A DNA stretch of 64,000 nucleotides from Nitratifractor sp. Lineage in GTDB: Bacteria > Campylobacterota > Campylobacteria > Campylobacterales > Sulfurovaceae. The translations under genes and the position numbers were made by a program. The DNA lies in assembly GCA_015488535.1 (NCBI GenBank), contig WFNP01000043.1, forward strand, positions 1-64,000, given 5' to 3'. Below, in pieces: positions 18,335 through 27,707 of the stretch (the stretch's first letter is position 1; each line of letters opens with the position of its first letter). The notes under the pieces were generated by a model, which worked only from the letters and a program-made list of their open reading frames with translations, had not been told where the DNA came from and made no database searches.

Positions 18335-19419
18335 TGAACAGCTTTGGTCAAAGATTCAGATTTACGACATTTGGTGAATCACACGGTAAAGCTATAGGTT
18401 GTATAGTAGATGGTATTCCTGCCGGACTTGATATAGATGTTGATTTTATTCAGTCAGAGCTTGACAGAAGACGCCCTGGTCAAAGTAATTTGGTAACAGG
18501 CAGAAAAGAGGCTGACAGAGTAGAGATACTCTCAGGTGTATTTGAGGGCAAAAGCACAGGTACACCGATAGCTATGGTGATTTTTAATGGTGACCAAAAG
18601 AGTAGAGATTATGATAATGTCAAAGATATATTCCGTCCCGGACATGCTGATTTTACATACTGGAACAAATATGGTATCAGAGATTACAGAGGCGGAGGCA
18701 GAAGCTCAGCAAGAGAGACAGCAGCAAGAGTAGCAGCCGGAGCAGTAGCCAAACTGATGCTCAAGGAAATTGGTATCAAAGTAGAAGCCGGAATATTTGA
18801 GATAGACGGTATCAGAGGTGATGAGAGTAGATTTGATTTTGATTATGCCCGGAAGAGTGAAATTAATGCACTTGATGCAGATATTGAAGCTAAACAGAAA
18901 GAAGCCATAGTTAATGCCAAAGAGAGTCATGATTCAGTAGGTGGAGCGGTATTGTGTAGAGCTACCGGTGTGCCTGTTGGACTTGGTGAGCCAATATACT
19001 ATAAGCTTGATGCAATCTTAGCAGATGCCATGATGAGTATAAATGCTGCCAAAGCGGTTGAGATTGGTGATGGTATAGAGAGTTGTAGAGTCAAAGGGAG
19101 CCAAAATAATGACGGTATTACACCTGATGGTTTTTTGAGCAATCATAGTGGGGGGATACTTGGAGGCATCAGCAACGGTGATACAGTTACAGTAAAAACA
19201 TATTTCAAGCCTACTCCCTCAATATTTAAAGAGCAAGAGAGTATCAATATACACGGTGAGAGTATCAAATATAAACTCAAAGGCAGACATGACCCTTGTG
19301 TAGCTGTTAGAGGTTCGATTGTATGTGAAGCGATGATAGCACTAGTTCTTGCTGATATGTTACTGCTCAATATGGGTAGCAGAATGGAGTATTTAAAGAG
19401 AATATATAACTTGAAATAA
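18334..19419 (+). CDS. aroC: Chorismate synthase
   Basis: 361 residues. Last step of the shikimate pathway: EPSP to chorismate, using reduced FMN. Signatures: FTTFGESHGKAIGCIVDG at the start, GHADFTYWNKYGIRDYRGGG near 107 and RSSARETAARVAAGAVAK near 128, plus GRHDPCVAVR near 313. It ends the block lapB-like/rnhA/rnc/aroC; aroA, the preceding step of the pathway, is at 30040. Confidence 0.98.
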   Translation: MNSFGQRFRFTTFGESHGKAIGCIVDGIPAGLDIDVDFIQSELDRRRPGQSNLVTGRKEADRVEILSGVFEGKSTGTPIAMVIFNGDQKSRDYDNVKDIFRPGHADFTYWNKYGIRDYRGGGRSSARETAARVAAGAVAKLMLKEIGIKVEAGIFEIDGIRGDESRFDFDYARKSEINALDADIEAKQKEAIVNAKESHDSVGGAVLCRATGVPVGLGEPIYYKLDAILADAMMSINAAKAVEIGDGIESCRVKGSQNNDGITPDGFLSNHSGGILGGISNGDTVTVKTYFKPTPSIFKEQESINIHGESIKYKLKGRHDPCVAVRGSIVCEAMIALVLADMLLLNMGSRMEYLKRIYNLK

Positions 19420-19502
19420 CTTTGTTTAAGTGTAATTTACTTTGGATGTGGGCTTTGACCTTACAAAAAAGGTGAGCTTCAAAAGAGTGGGACTAAATTC
19501 TC
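19420..19502. repeat. Degenerate repeat related to the 42.6 kb element
   Basis: AACTTTGTTTAAGTGTAA (19422-19439) also occurs at 42619-42637. The next stretch, TTTACTTTGGATGTGGGCTTTGACC and CAAAAAAGGTGAGCTTCAA, is a diverged version of 42669-42715 (TTCACTTTGGGGTGGGGCTTCAACC and onward). The hairpins are imperfect here, so this is a decaying copy. It fills most of the gap between aroC and the rpmJ promoter. Confidence 0.55.
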
Positions 19503-19572
19503 ATGAAATAAAGAATTGAAGCTCTCCATATCTTATAAATACTGCATAATCTAAATTTAATATATTTTTCAG

Positions 19573-19750
19573 TATAATCTCTGCCCGTCTGTTTCAGGCA
19601 ACTGTAATGACGGTAAACTGCGTGAAGAATCTTTATCAGGCGATGCACCGGCACGATAAGGGTTGGAGAGGCAGTATCTCAGCCATCCACGCAACATTCA
19701 TTATAAAATGAATATATACATCGGTGCAAAGAAAATATAGGAGGACCGCA
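19573..19750 (+). promoter_or_regulatory. Alpha-operon promoter and structured leader RNA
   Basis: TATAAT at 19573-19578 places the transcript start near 19585, about 165 bases before rpmJ. The leader pairs extensively: CCGTC/GACGG (19585-19589 with 19609-19613); TGCGTG/CACGCA (19619-19624 with 19688-19693) closing a domain; CTTTATC/GATAAGG (19631-19637 with 19655-19661); GGTTGGAGA/TCTCAGCC (19661-19684); ATTCATT/AATGAAT (19696-19713). The loop TGCACCG (19644-19650) is exactly complementary to CGGTGCA (19722-19728), ten bases before the AGGAGG at 19739-19744. This is a pseudoknot-type fold, in principle like the E. coli alpha-operon leader bound by S4, though the sequence is unrelated. Confidence 0.6.
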
Positions 19751-19864
19751 ATGAAGGTCAGACCATCGGTTAAAAAGATGTGCGATGATTGTAAAGTAAT
19801 CAAACGCAAGGGTGTAGTAAGAGTGATTTGTAAAAATCCAAAGCATAAACAGAGACAAGGATAA
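19751..19864 (+). CDS. rpmJ: 50S ribosomal protein L36
   Basis: 37 residues, the zinc-ribbon form: [14 protein letters not shown] and the later [11 protein letters not shown] provide Cys, Cys, Cys and His ligands. L36 is the smallest large-subunit protein and stabilises 23S rRNA near the GTPase centre. AGGAGG lies six bases before the ATG. It is the first gene of the alpha operon here and the direct target of the structured leader upstream. Confidence 0.97.
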   Translation: MKVRPSVKKMCDDCKVIKRKGVVRVICKNPKHKQRQG

Positions 19865-19866
19865 GC

Positions 19867-20229
19867 ATGGCAAGAATTGCAGGTGTAGATCTACCTAAGA
19901 ACAAAAGAATGGAGTATGCTTTGACATACATCTACGGTATAGGTCTTACAAGTTCAAGAAAGATACTTGATGCTACAGGTATCAGCTATGACAAGAGAGT
20001 ATATGAGCTTACAGATGCTGAAGCGGCAACAATCAGAAAAGAGATTCAAGAGAATTACATGGTGGAGGGAGACCTTCGTAAAAAAGTAATGATGGATATC
20101 AAAACTCTTATGGATCTCGGTAACTACAGAGGTCTAAGACACAGAAGAGGTTTGCCTGTTAGAGGTCAAAAGACTAAAACAAATGCCAGAACCCGTAAGG
20201 GTAAGAGAAAAACTGTCGGTGCAGCGTAA
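19867..20229 (+). CDS. rpsM: 30S ribosomal protein S13
   Basis: 120 residues. S13 lies at the top of the small-subunit head and touches the P-site tRNA and L5. It begins [20 protein letters not shown] and ends with the signature [20 protein letters not shown] followed by the usual basic tail. Two bases separate it from rpmJ. Confidence 0.97.
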   Translation: MARIAGVDLPKNKRMEYALTYIYGIGLTSSRKILDATGISYDKRVYELTDAEAATIRKEIQENYMVEGDLRKKVMMDIKTLMDLGNYRGLRHRRGLPVRGQKTKTNARTRKGKRKTVGAA

Positions 20230-20242
20230 GGAGCAATGAAAA

Positions 20243-20617
20243 ATGGCTAAGAAAAAGATTAAAAAGAGTGTAGCTAAGGGCGTAGTATATATCGCTGCGA
20301 CATTTAACAATACTGTTATCACTGTAACTGATGAGATGGGTAATGTACTTACTTGGAGCAGTGCAGGAGCATTAGGCTTCAAAGGTAGTAAAAAATCTAC
20401 TCCGTATGCAGCTCAGCAGGCTGTAGAAGATGCTATGAACAAAGCAAAAGAGTATGGCATAAAAGAGGTTGGTATAAAAGTACAGGGACCCGGTTCCGGT
20501 AGGGATACGGCTGTCAAGTCTGTAGGTGCAATCGAGGGTATCAGAGTAACATTCCTCAAAGATATCACTCCGCTTCCTCACAACGGATGCAGACCTCCTA
20601 AGAAGAGAAGAGTATAA
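20243..20617 (+). CDS. rpsK: 30S ribosomal protein S11
   Basis: 124 residues. S11 forms the platform that faces the E-site and the Shine-Dalgarno helix. [19 protein letters not shown] near residue 13 and the C-terminal [11 protein letters not shown] are diagnostic, with [14 protein letters not shown] in between. It follows rpsM by 13 bases with AAGGAG upstream. Confidence 0.97.
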   Translation: MAKKKIKKSVAKGVVYIAATFNNTVITVTDEMGNVLTWSSAGALGFKGSKKSTPYAAQQAVEDAMNKAKEYGIKEVGIKVQGPGSGRDTAVKSVGAIEGIRVTFLKDITPLPHNGCRPPKKRRV

Positions 20618-20686
20618 GATAGCTGTCCCAAACGGGCAAATAAAAGTTTTTACAGTATTTGAAGAAAATAGAAAGAGGTAATAGAT

Positions 20687-21313
20687 ATGGCAAGATATAG
20701 AGGTCCAGTTGAAAAACTCGAGAGAAGACTCGGCGTAGATCTAGGGCTAAAAGGTGAGAGAAGACTCGCAGGTAAGAGTGCTCTTGAAAAACGCCCTTAT
20801 GCTCCAGGTCAGCATGGTCAAAGAAGAGCAAAGATTAGTGAATACGGTCTTCAGCTTAGAGAGAAGCAGAAAGCCAAATTTATGTATGGATTGAGTGAAA
20901 AGCAGTTCCGTGCTTTATTTAAAGAGGCAAACAGAAGAGAGGGTAATACCGGAGAGCTTTTGATTCAGCTTCTAGAGCAAAGACTTGATAACATCGTATA
21001 TAGAATGGGATTTGCTACTACCAGAGCATTTGCCAGACAGCTTGTAAATCATGGTCATGTACTTGTAGATGGCAGAAGAGTTGATATCCCATCTTACAGA
21101 GTAAAACCTGGTCAAAAAATTGAAATCAAAGAGAAGAGTAAAACAAACCCTCAAATCATCAGAGCTATGGAGCTAACCAATCAGACTGGTATGGTTGAGT
21201 GGGTAAATGTAGATAAAGACAAACTTTTTGGAATATTTGAGAGAGTTCCAGAAAGAGAAGAGGTGTCAATTCCTGTTGAAGAGCGTCTAATTGTTGAGCT
21301 TTACTCTAAGTAA
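20687..21313 (+). CDS. rpsD: 30S ribosomal protein S4
   Basis: 208 residues. S4 nucleates 16S rRNA folding and in E. coli represses the alpha operon translationally. The start [20 protein letters not shown] and the S4 domain [20 protein letters not shown] (near 96-115) are typical; this form lacks the N-terminal zinc cysteines. It is the obvious candidate ligand of the leader at 19585-19750. The 69-base gap from rpsK contains a small GTCCC-AAAC-GGGC hairpin. Confidence 0.97.
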   Translation: MARYRGPVEKLERRLGVDLGLKGERRLAGKSALEKRPYAPGQHGQRRAKISEYGLQLREKQKAKFMYGLSEKQFRALFKEANRREGNTGELLIQLLEQRLDNIVYRMGFATTRAFARQLVNHGHVLVDGRRVDIPSYRVKPGQKIEIKEKSKTNPQIIRAMELTNQTGMVEWVNVDKDKLFGIFERVPEREEVSIPVEERLIVELYSK

Positions 21314-21335
21314 TAACCATTAAAAGGCTAGCATT

Positions 21336-22340
21336 ATGAGAAAAATAAAAACTGCACCGTTTTTGCCGACTGAAGTCGAGATAAATGAAATCAGTCCGAC
21401 AAAAGCACAAGTGGTTGCATATCCGTTTGAGAGTGGATATGCGGTTACGCTGGCCCATCCTCTGAGAAGACTTCTTCTAGGAAGCTCTATCGGTTATGCT
21501 CCAATATCTGTCAAGATAGAAGGAGCAGCACATGAATTTGATTCAATCAGAGGTATGCATGAAGATATTGCCATCTTTATCATAAATCTTAAAAGTATCA
21601 GATTTAAGATCAAAGAGGAGATGGGAGAGAGGGTCAAGGTTAGCTACAGCTTCAAAGGACCTGGAAAGATACTCTCGTCGGAATTAAATACTGATGAGTT
21701 GGAAGTAGTAAATGGTGATATTGTAGTCGCTACTCTTAATGAGGATGCAGAGCTTAACTTTACTATGGAAGTAGCCAAAGGTATAGGCTATGTACCTAGT
21801 GAAGATTTGAGAGACAGCATAGACAGCGATGCTATTGCCATTGATGCATTCTTTACACCTGTAAGAAAGGCCAACTACTCTATAGAAAATGTGCTTGTAG
21901 AAGATAATCCGGATTATGAGAAGATAGTTTTTGATATTGAGACTGACGGTTTGATTACACCTGTAGAAGCATTTGGTAATGCTTTAAAGACAATGAATCA
22001 GCAATTGTCAGTATTTGGCTCAATACTAAATCTAGACCTTAGCGTATCAAGTGATATCGCAGGTATCGGAGGTAATGAGCTTAAATCATTTATAGTCCCT
22101 ATTGATACACTTGGACTTAGTGCCAGAAGTTATAATTCTCTTGAAAGAGCAGGTATCAAGTATATAGGCGAGTTGGTTATGATGGGTGAAAAAGAGTTGA
22201 AAAATATCAGAAATCTCGGTTCTCGTTCACTTGCTGAAATACAGGAAGTGCTTGCAGATAGAGGTTTTGGTAGTGATTTTGTACTTGATGAAGATACAAA
22301 AAATGCACTAGCTAAAAAAATTGCACAATTAAAAGAATAA
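21336..22340 (+). CDS. rpoA: DNA-directed RNA polymerase subunit alpha
   Basis: 334 residues. The N-terminal domain (about 1-230) dimerises and holds beta/beta-prime (ESGYAVTLAHPLRRLLLGSS near 30). The C-terminal domain (about 250-330) contacts UP elements and activators; its IGELVMMGEKELKNIRNLG and SLAEIQEVLADRG segments are seen. It follows the usual rpsD-rpoA-rplQ order. Confidence 0.98.
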   Translation: MRKIKTAPFLPTEVEINEISPTKAQVVAYPFESGYAVTLAHPLRRLLLGSSIGYAPISVKIEGAAHEFDSIRGMHEDIAIFIINLKSIRFKIKEEMGERVKVSYSFKGPGKILSSELNTDELEVVNGDIVVATLNEDAELNFTMEVAKGIGYVPSEDLRDSIDSDAIAIDAFFTPVRKANYSIENVLVEDNPDYEKIVFDIETDGLITPVEAFGNALKTMNQQLSVFGSILNLDLSVSSDIAGIGGNELKSFIVPIDTLGLSARSYNSLERAGIKYIGELVMMGEKELKNIRNLGSRSLAEIQEVLADRGFGSDFVLDEDTKNALAKKIAQLKE

Positions 22341-22349
22341 AGGATCACC

Positions 22350-22700
22350 ATGAGACATAGACATGGATATCGTAAACTTGGCAGAAAGTCTCAGCATAGA
22401 GCTGCCCTGTTGAAGAATCTTGCAATAGCTCTGACTGAGCATGGAAGAATAGAGACTACTCTTCCAAAAGCAAAAGAGTTGAGAAAATATTATGAGAAGT
22501 TGATTACAAAAGCATCTGCTGGTGATTTTAATGCACACAGAGCAGTTTTTGCACAACTTCAGGATAAAACAGCTACCAAAAAATTGGTAGAAGAGGTTGC
22601 CCCTGAGTACAAAGAGAGACAAGGTGGTTATACAAGAATTATCAAAACAAGAGTTAGAAGAGGCGATGCTGCCGAAATGGCAATCATAGAACTCGTATAA
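22350..22700 (+). CDS. rplQ: 50S ribosomal protein L17
   Basis: 116 residues. L17 lies near the tunnel exit. The start [20 protein letters not shown] and the region [16 protein letters not shown] are diagnostic. It ends the alpha operon, followed within ten bases by a GC-rich hairpin. Confidence 0.97.
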   Translation: MRHRHGYRKLGRKSQHRAALLKNLAIALTEHGRIETTLPKAKELRKYYEKLITKASAGDFNAHRAVFAQLQDKTATKKLVEEVAPEYKERQGGYTRIIKTRVRRGDAAEMAIIELV

Positions 22701-22708
22701 AACTCTTT

Positions 22709-22738
22709 GGGCGGGTAATTCCGCCATTCTCTTTCTCT
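22709..22738 (+). terminator. Probable alpha-operon terminator
   Basis: GGCGG (22710-22714), loop GTAATT, CCGCC (22721-22725), then ATTCTCTTTCTCT. The stem is GC-rich but the T-tract is interrupted, so it may be a weak intrinsic terminator. The following 120 bases before 22859 are AT-rich with no further feature except a likely promoter for the LysM gene. Confidence 0.5.
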
Positions 22739-22858
22739 ACACTGTTAATTTTCCGTTTATATATTTACTAATATCATTTATATTCTATTATTTATCCAAT
22801 GTTATATTTGTATTTGTATATAGCTTAATCAAACTATATAACAAATAGAAGGAAACAA

Positions 22859-25267
22859 ATGATAATAAAACAGTTGATAATTATTATTGCTGTATTGGGT
22901 ACACTATTCAATATAGCATCTGCTAATAAGCCAAAAAAGGTAAAAATAGTAGAATATAAGGTAAAAAGTGGAGATATTTTATACTCCATTGCACACTCAC
23001 ATCATACGACAATAAAAGAGGTTCAAAAACTAAACGGACTTACTGAAAATGACAATATAAGAGTAGGTCAAATTCTGAAAGTGCCTGTAAATACTTATTT
23101 TCCTGATAAAACAGATAAAGCACAAGAGCATAGCAACAATAAAAAGAAAAGCAAAGTTAGTAAAAATAGTCAATCTGCACCTTCAGCTAACAAAAGTATA
23201 TATCATATAGTAAAAAGTGGTGAAACACTTGGTGCGATTGCCCATAAATATGGTCTGAAAACAGGTGAATTAAAAAGACTCAACGGTATGGATAAAGAGC
23301 ATTATATCATTAGGGTAGGCATGAAACTCAAAATTGCCAAAGATAAACCCAAAAGAGAAAAAAAGCCTGTAAAAAAAGTAAAAAAGAAAAAAGAGATAGT
23401 AAAAGTTACACAGAGTGTAAATGTCAAAAAGAGTATTGTCCATACGGTCAAAAGGGGAGATACTTTAGCCAAAATAGCCAATAAATATGATGTAAATATA
23501 AAAGATATAAGAAAACTAAATCATATTCGTATGGGGACTCCTATTCATATAGGACAAAAAATCAAAATACTCAAGAGTATCAAAGAGAAGAAGACAAAAA
23601 GTATAGAAGTAACTATTCACAGAGTCAAAAAAGGTGAAAAACTCAGCACTATTGCCAAAAAGTATCATATGAGTATAGATGAACTCAAAGAGATTAACAA
23701 GCTTGGCAAGAGTACTAAAATACATAAAGGTATGAAGCTTAAAGTAGCAAAACTTGAAAAAGATACAAAGAGTAAGAGAAAAGATAATAATACAAATATT
23801 GCAAAGTCAAAAAAAGTCAAAGTCAAAACTGTTAAAAAGCAGGTTATAAAAGTAGTTACTCACAAAGTAAAAAGAGGTGAAAAACTCAGCACTATTGCCA
23901 AAAAATACAATATGAGCGTAGATGATTTAAGAGAGATTAACAAACTTACAAAAAAGAGTAGAATACACAAAGGTATGAAGCTTAAAGTAGTAAAGTTGGT
24001 AACTGTTGAAAAACAGGTGCAAGAGCCTGTAAAAAAGAGTAAAACTACCCAAAAGAGCAAAATTTCTCAAAAAAGAGTAAAAGATATAGATATTTCATCT
24101 GATGAACTCACAAAAGATAGGTTGATTGCCATATTGACAAGCGATGCAATGACTCCAAAGATTAAAAAGCTTATCAGAGGTGAAAAGTATTATACAGTAG
24201 GTGACGGAGATATGCTCTTTTCCATTGCAAGAAAAAAGCATGTATCTTTAAAAGAGTTGATGAGACTAAATGGTATAGGAGCTACTGATATCATCAAACC
24301 TGGACAAAAACTGAAAATACCATTGACAGATGATGAAAAGAAATTGGTAGCAAGAGCCAAAAGATTGGAAGCCAAAAAACAGAAATTGGCAAAATTATAC
24401 AAAATAGAAAGAAGAGTAACAAAACATAAAGTCAGACACGGTGAAACACTCTGGAAAATAGCCAAAAAATATGGTGTAAAAACATCAGATATCAGACGCT
24501 TGAATCATTTGACAAGAAAGAGTGTTATCCATAAAAATATGGTACTTGTTATCAAAAAAGAGACTCTTGTTATACCAAGAGAGATTAAAAAGACATATAT
24601 CGTAAAAAGAGGCGATACTTTATGGAAGATAGCACATAAAAACAGAGTCTCTATCGCTGAGATTAAAAAATGGAATAAACTGGGTAAAAAAACTGTTTTG
24701 CACAAGGGTATGAAACTGACTCTTATCTTGCCTAATGCCAAACCTTTAAAAGATGGCAGAGTAAAAACAAAGACAAAAGTAAGGGTTGCAAAAAATAGCA
24801 AAAGTAAAAAAGCCAAAAAAAGAAAATATGCTTCAAGAAAAAAGAGCAAACACAGAAACAATCCTATGGATATCTTCAAGAGCCACAGCAATGGAGCAAA
24901 TGTAATAAGAATAGCCAAAAGATATTTGGGCAAAAGGTATGTATGGGGTGCAGAGGGACCAAATCAGTTTGACTGCTCAGGATTTACCCAATATGTTATG
25001 AAAAAGAGTAAAGGTATAAAGATACCAAGAGTATCAAGACGACAGGCATATTATGGGAAATATGTCAGTATGAGAAATTTAAAACCGGGGGATTTGATAT
25101 TTTTTGATACTTCAAGAAGTAGAAGAGGATATGTAAATCATGTAGGTATTTATATAGGTAATCATAAATTTATACACGCAAGCAGTGCAAGACACAGAGT
25201 AGTAATTACTTCACTAAACAGACCATTTTACAGAGCCAGATTTAAATGGGGTAGAAGAATAAACTAA
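22859..25267 (+). CDS. Eight-LysM NlpC/P60 peptidoglycan hydrolase
   Basis: 802 residues, unusually long. A signal peptide (1-22) directs export. Eight LysM peptidoglycan-binding domains lie at about 32-76, 114-159, 193-237, 252-296, 333-377, 443-487, 521-565 and 579-623, joined by Lys/Ser-rich linkers. The C-terminal NlpC/P60 domain (about 680-802) has the catalytic Cys706 in FDCSGF, His761 in VNHVGIYIG and His773 in FIHASS. It should cut stem peptides, probably D-Glu to the diamino acid, in cell separation or wall turnover. LysM 4 and 5 share nearly identical DNA, showing recent internal duplication. It stands alone after rplQ; purT follows by 11 bases. Very basic overall. Confidence 0.9.
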   Translation: MIIKQLIIIIAVLGTLFNIASANKPKKVKIVEYKVKSGDILYSIAHSHHTTIKEVQKLNGLTENDNIRVGQILKVPVNTYFPDKTDKAQEHSNNKKKSKVSKNSQSAPSANKSIYHIVKSGETLGAIAHKYGLKTGELKRLNGMDKEHYIIRVGMKLKIAKDKPKREKKPVKKVKKKKEIVKVTQSVNVKKSIVHTVKRGDTLAKIANKYDVNIKDIRKLNHIRMGTPIHIGQKIKILKSIKEKKTKSIEVTIHRVKKGEKLSTIAKKYHMSIDELKEINKLGKSTKIHKGMKLKVAKLEKDTKSKRKDNNTNIAKSKKVKVKTVKKQVIKVVTHKVKRGEKLSTIAKKYNMSVDDLREINKLTKKSRIHKGMKLKVVKLVTVEKQVQEPVKKSKTTQKSKISQKRVKDIDISSDELTKDRLIAILTSDAMTPKIKKLIRGEKYYTVGDGDMLFSIARKKHVSLKELMRLNGIGATDIIKPGQKLKIPLTDDEKKLVARAKRLEAKKQKLAKLYKIERRVTKHKVRHGETLWKIAKKYGVKTSDIRRLNHLTRKSVIHKNMVLVIKKETLVIPREIKKTYIVKRGDTLWKIAHKNRVSIAEIKKWNKLGKKTVLHKGMKLTLILPNAKPLKDGRVKTKTKVRVAKNSKSKKAKKRKYASRKKSKHRNNPMDIFKSHSNGANVIRIAKRYLGKRYVWGAEGPNQFDCSGFTQYVMKKSKGIKIPRVSRRQAYYGKYVSMRNLKPGDLIFFDTSRSRRGYVNHVGIYIGNHKFIHASSARHRVVITSLNRPFYRARFKWGRRIN

Positions 25268-25278
25268 AAAGGATAGAT

Positions 25279-26445
25279 ATGGAATTTACAACACCTTTGA
25301 AGAGTGGTGCAACAAAGATTTTACTACTTGGTTCAGGTGAATTGGGTAAAGAGGTAGCTATTGAGGCTCAAAGATTGGGTATTGAAGTGGTAGCTGTTGA
25401 TAAATATGAGAATGCTCCTGCCCATCAAGTAGCCCACAGAGCTTATGTAATAGATATGCTCAATAGAGACAGTGTGCTTGAAGTGATTGAAAAAGAGAAC
25501 CCCGATTATATTTTACCGGAGGTTGAAGCTATCAGTATAGAGGCTCTGTTTGAAGCTGAAAAAAAGGGATACAGAGTAATTCCCAATGCTGAGGCTGTAA
25601 ATAAAACAATGAATAGAAAAAATATAAGAGTATTTGTGGCTGAAGAGTTGGGAGTAAAGACAAGCAGATATAAATTTGTAAAGAGCCTTGAAGAGTTGAA
25701 AGTAATAGCCAATGAGATGGGATATCCCTGTGTGGTAAAACCTGTAATGAGCAGCTCCGGACACGGACAGAGTATTATAAAAAGTGCCGATGATGTAGAA
25801 AAATCCTGGGAGATAGCAAAAGAGGCAAGAGGTGATGCCAGTGAATTGATAGTAGAAGAGTTTATATCTTTTGATTATGAAATTACACTTTTAACAGCCA
25901 GAACTGAAAGAGAGACTCTTTTTTGTGAGCCAATAGGACATATCCAAAAAGATGGTGATTATATTCTATCTTGGCAACCTATGCCAATGAGTCAAGAGAC
26001 TCTGCAAAAAGCCAAAGAGATAGCCAAAAAAGTAACAGATGGACTTGGTGGCAGAGGTATATTTGGAGTGGAGTTTTTTATCAAAGATGATGAAGTATAT
26101 TTTTCTGAATTATCTCCCAGACCGCATGATACCGGAATGGTAACTCTTATTACCCAAAGTCAGAGTGAATTTGCTCTACATATCAGAGCAGTATTAGGGT
26201 TACCATTGGGATTTTTGACATTCACTGCAGGAGCCAGTGCAGCATACAAGGCAAAAAATGAGAGTGAAAATCCTGTAATCACTATTCCAGATGATGCATT
26301 TACAAATAAGAGTTTTGTTAGAGTATTTGCTAAACCAGAGTCTCACAAAGGTAGGAGAATGGCAGTAGTATTGTATGCAGATGATGATGTAGAAGTAGCC
26401 AAAAAAGAGGCTTCTAAAATAAGAGATACTATAAAGGACAGATAA
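25279..26445 (+). CDS. purT: Formate-dependent GAR transformylase
   Basis: 388 residues. Makes formyl-GAR from GAR, formate and ATP in purine synthesis, so no folate is needed. ATP-grasp fold: [21 protein letters not shown] at the start binds nucleotide, [19 protein letters not shown] near 112, [14 protein letters not shown] near 152-165 is the ATP loop, and [22 protein letters not shown] near 272 carries metal ligands. It may be cotranscribed with the LysM gene (11-base gap). A repeat element follows. Confidence 0.95.
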   Translation: MEFTTPLKSGATKILLLGSGELGKEVAIEAQRLGIEVVAVDKYENAPAHQVAHRAYVIDMLNRDSVLEVIEKENPDYILPEVEAISIEALFEAEKKGYRVIPNAEAVNKTMNRKNIRVFVAEELGVKTSRYKFVKSLEELKVIANEMGYPCVVKPVMSSSGHGQSIIKSADDVEKSWEIAKEARGDASELIVEEFISFDYEITLLTARTERETLFCEPIGHIQKDGDYILSWQPMPMSQETLQKAKEIAKKVTDGLGGRGIFGVEFFIKDDEVYFSELSPRPHDTGMVTLITQSQSEFALHIRAVLGLPLGFLTFTAGASAAYKAKNESENPVITIPDDAFTNKSFVRVFAKPESHKGRRMAVVLYADDDVEVAKKEASKIRDTIKDR

Positions 26446-26605
26446 ACAGCTTATGCACAAAAAATTATATTGAACAATATAGCACAGGAGGCGGGGTTTC
26501 AACCCCGCAATAGGTGAGACTGAAGTCCCACCTTAAAAAATAATCATAAAATATTTTGACTTTTAATTTCAGATGCTATTATTTCAAGTAATATGCGTAA
26601 TATCA
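26446..26605. repeat. MITE/REP-like repeat, copy B
   Basis: Begins just after the purT stop. Shares AATTATATTGAACAATATAG (from 26463) with copy A, then GCGGGGTTTCAACCCCGC (26491-26508) and GGTGAGACTGAAGTCCCACC (26513-26532). The right end ATATGCGTAA at 26591-26600, followed by TATCAC, matches the terminal repeat of copy A; the left end, CAGCTTATGCAC, is degenerate. The interior between the hairpins and the right end is longer than in copy A. Confidence 0.7.
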
Positions 26606-26714
26606 CTATAGAGAGTTGTTTAACTCTCTCAATCCTTCAAATATATACCAATACACCAATTCCTAACCACTTTTTAGATAAAATCAAACAATTTTATAAA
26701 TGGAGTAGAGTGTT

Positions 26715-27707
26715 TTGGAAAATATGAAAAATAGTATTATTAATTGTGCTACACTTGATGAACTTGAAAAGGTGCGTGTAGAGATATTTGGTAAAAAGGG
26801 AGCATTGGCAGCAGAGTTTGCCAAATTAAAAAGTGTCCCAGGACCTGAGAAAAAGGCATTTGCCGAAGGATTAAACAAGCAAAAAGCAGAGCTTCAGAGA
26901 TTGTTTGATGAGAAAATGGAAGAGATTAAAGCTCTTGAACTTGCCAAAAGATTGAAAAGTGAAGCTATTGATGTATCTTTGTATTCATCAATCAGCCACA
27001 AAGGAGCTTTGCACCCTGTAAAAGATACAATGGATAGAATTGTAGATTATTTTACAGCACTTAACTTCTCTGTGGAGAGTGGTCCTATGGCAGAAGATGA
27101 TTTTCACAATTTTGAAGCATTAAATCTGCCAAAAAACCACCCTGCAAGAGATATGCAAGATACCTTTTATTTCAGTGATGGCTCACTTCTTAGAACTCAC
27201 ACTTCACCTGTGCAGATAAGAACAATGATGAAGGGTGAAGCTCCTATCAGAATAATAGCTCCCGGAGCTGTATTTAGAAGGGATTATGATTTGACTCATA
27301 CCCCTATGTTTCACCAGGTAGAAGGACTTGTGGTTGAAAAGGGTGACAAAGTAGGATTTGCTCATCTTAAATGGATACTTACTGACTTTTTGCATGAGAT
27401 GTTTGGAGATGTAGAAGTCAGATTTAGACCAAGCTTTTTCCCTTTTACGGAGCCTTCGGCTGAGGTAGATATCAGCTGTATATTCTGTGAAGGCAAAGGG
27501 TGTAGAGTATGCTCTCATACCGGTTGGCTTGAAGTATTGGGTTGTGGAGTGGTTGACCCCAATGTATTTGAGGCAGTTGGATACAAAGATGTAAGTGGTT
27601 ATGCCTTTGGGCTTGGAGTAGAGAGATTTGCAATGTTGATACATAAAATTCCCGACCTTCGTTCTCTGTTTGAGGGTGATATTAGATTATTGGAGCAGTT
27701 TAGATGA
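26715..27707 (+). CDS. pheS: Phenylalanyl-tRNA synthetase alpha subunit
   Basis: 330 residues. Catalytic subunit of the (alpha-beta)2 enzyme charging tRNA-Phe. Class II motifs seen: [24 protein letters not shown] (motif 1/2 region near 140-163), [21 protein letters not shown] near 190 and [18 protein letters not shown] near 296 (motif 3). The N-terminal coiled coil (1-80) binds tRNA. The start is TTG at 26715, with ATG at 26724 as alternative. A GAGAGTT/AACTCTC hairpin lies upstream near 26611-26629. Confidence 0.97.
   Translation: MENMKNSIINCATLDELEKVRVEIFGKKGALAAEFAKLKSVPGPEKKAFAEGLNKQKAELQRLFDEKMEEIKALELAKRLKSEAIDVSLYSSISHKGALHPVKDTMDRIVDYFTALNFSVESGPMAEDDFHNFEALNLPKNHPARDMQDTFYFSDGSLLRTHTSPVQIRTMMKGEAPIRIIAPGAVFRRDYDLTHTPMFHQVEGLVVEKGDKVGFAHLKWILTDFLHEMFGDVEVRFRPSFFPFTEPSAEVDISCIFCEGKGCRVCSHTGWLEVLGCGVVDPNVFEAVGYKDVSGYAFGLGVERFAMLIHKIPDLRSLFEGDIRLLEQFR

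Noticed and set aside
19585-19665. Cobalamin riboswitch on the plus strand (GCAACTGTAA and ATCAGG-GC box-like pieces)
   Set aside because: The pieces are only loosely similar, other conserved blocks are missing, and the downstream genes are ribosomal.
19573-19700. TPP riboswitch on the minus strand (CTGAGA and CCTGAT boxes in the reverse complement)
   Set aside because: The reverse complement has GGCTGAGA, ACCC and GCCTGAT in suggestive order, but no minus-strand gene lies downstream (aroC is on the plus strand), the GGGT partner is absent, and the plus-strand reading has a promoter, pairing and an operon.
22960-24720. Possible CRISPR-like or tandem DNA repeat
   Set aside because: The repeated segments are the coding sequence of LysM domains in one open frame, irregularly spaced by coding linkers.
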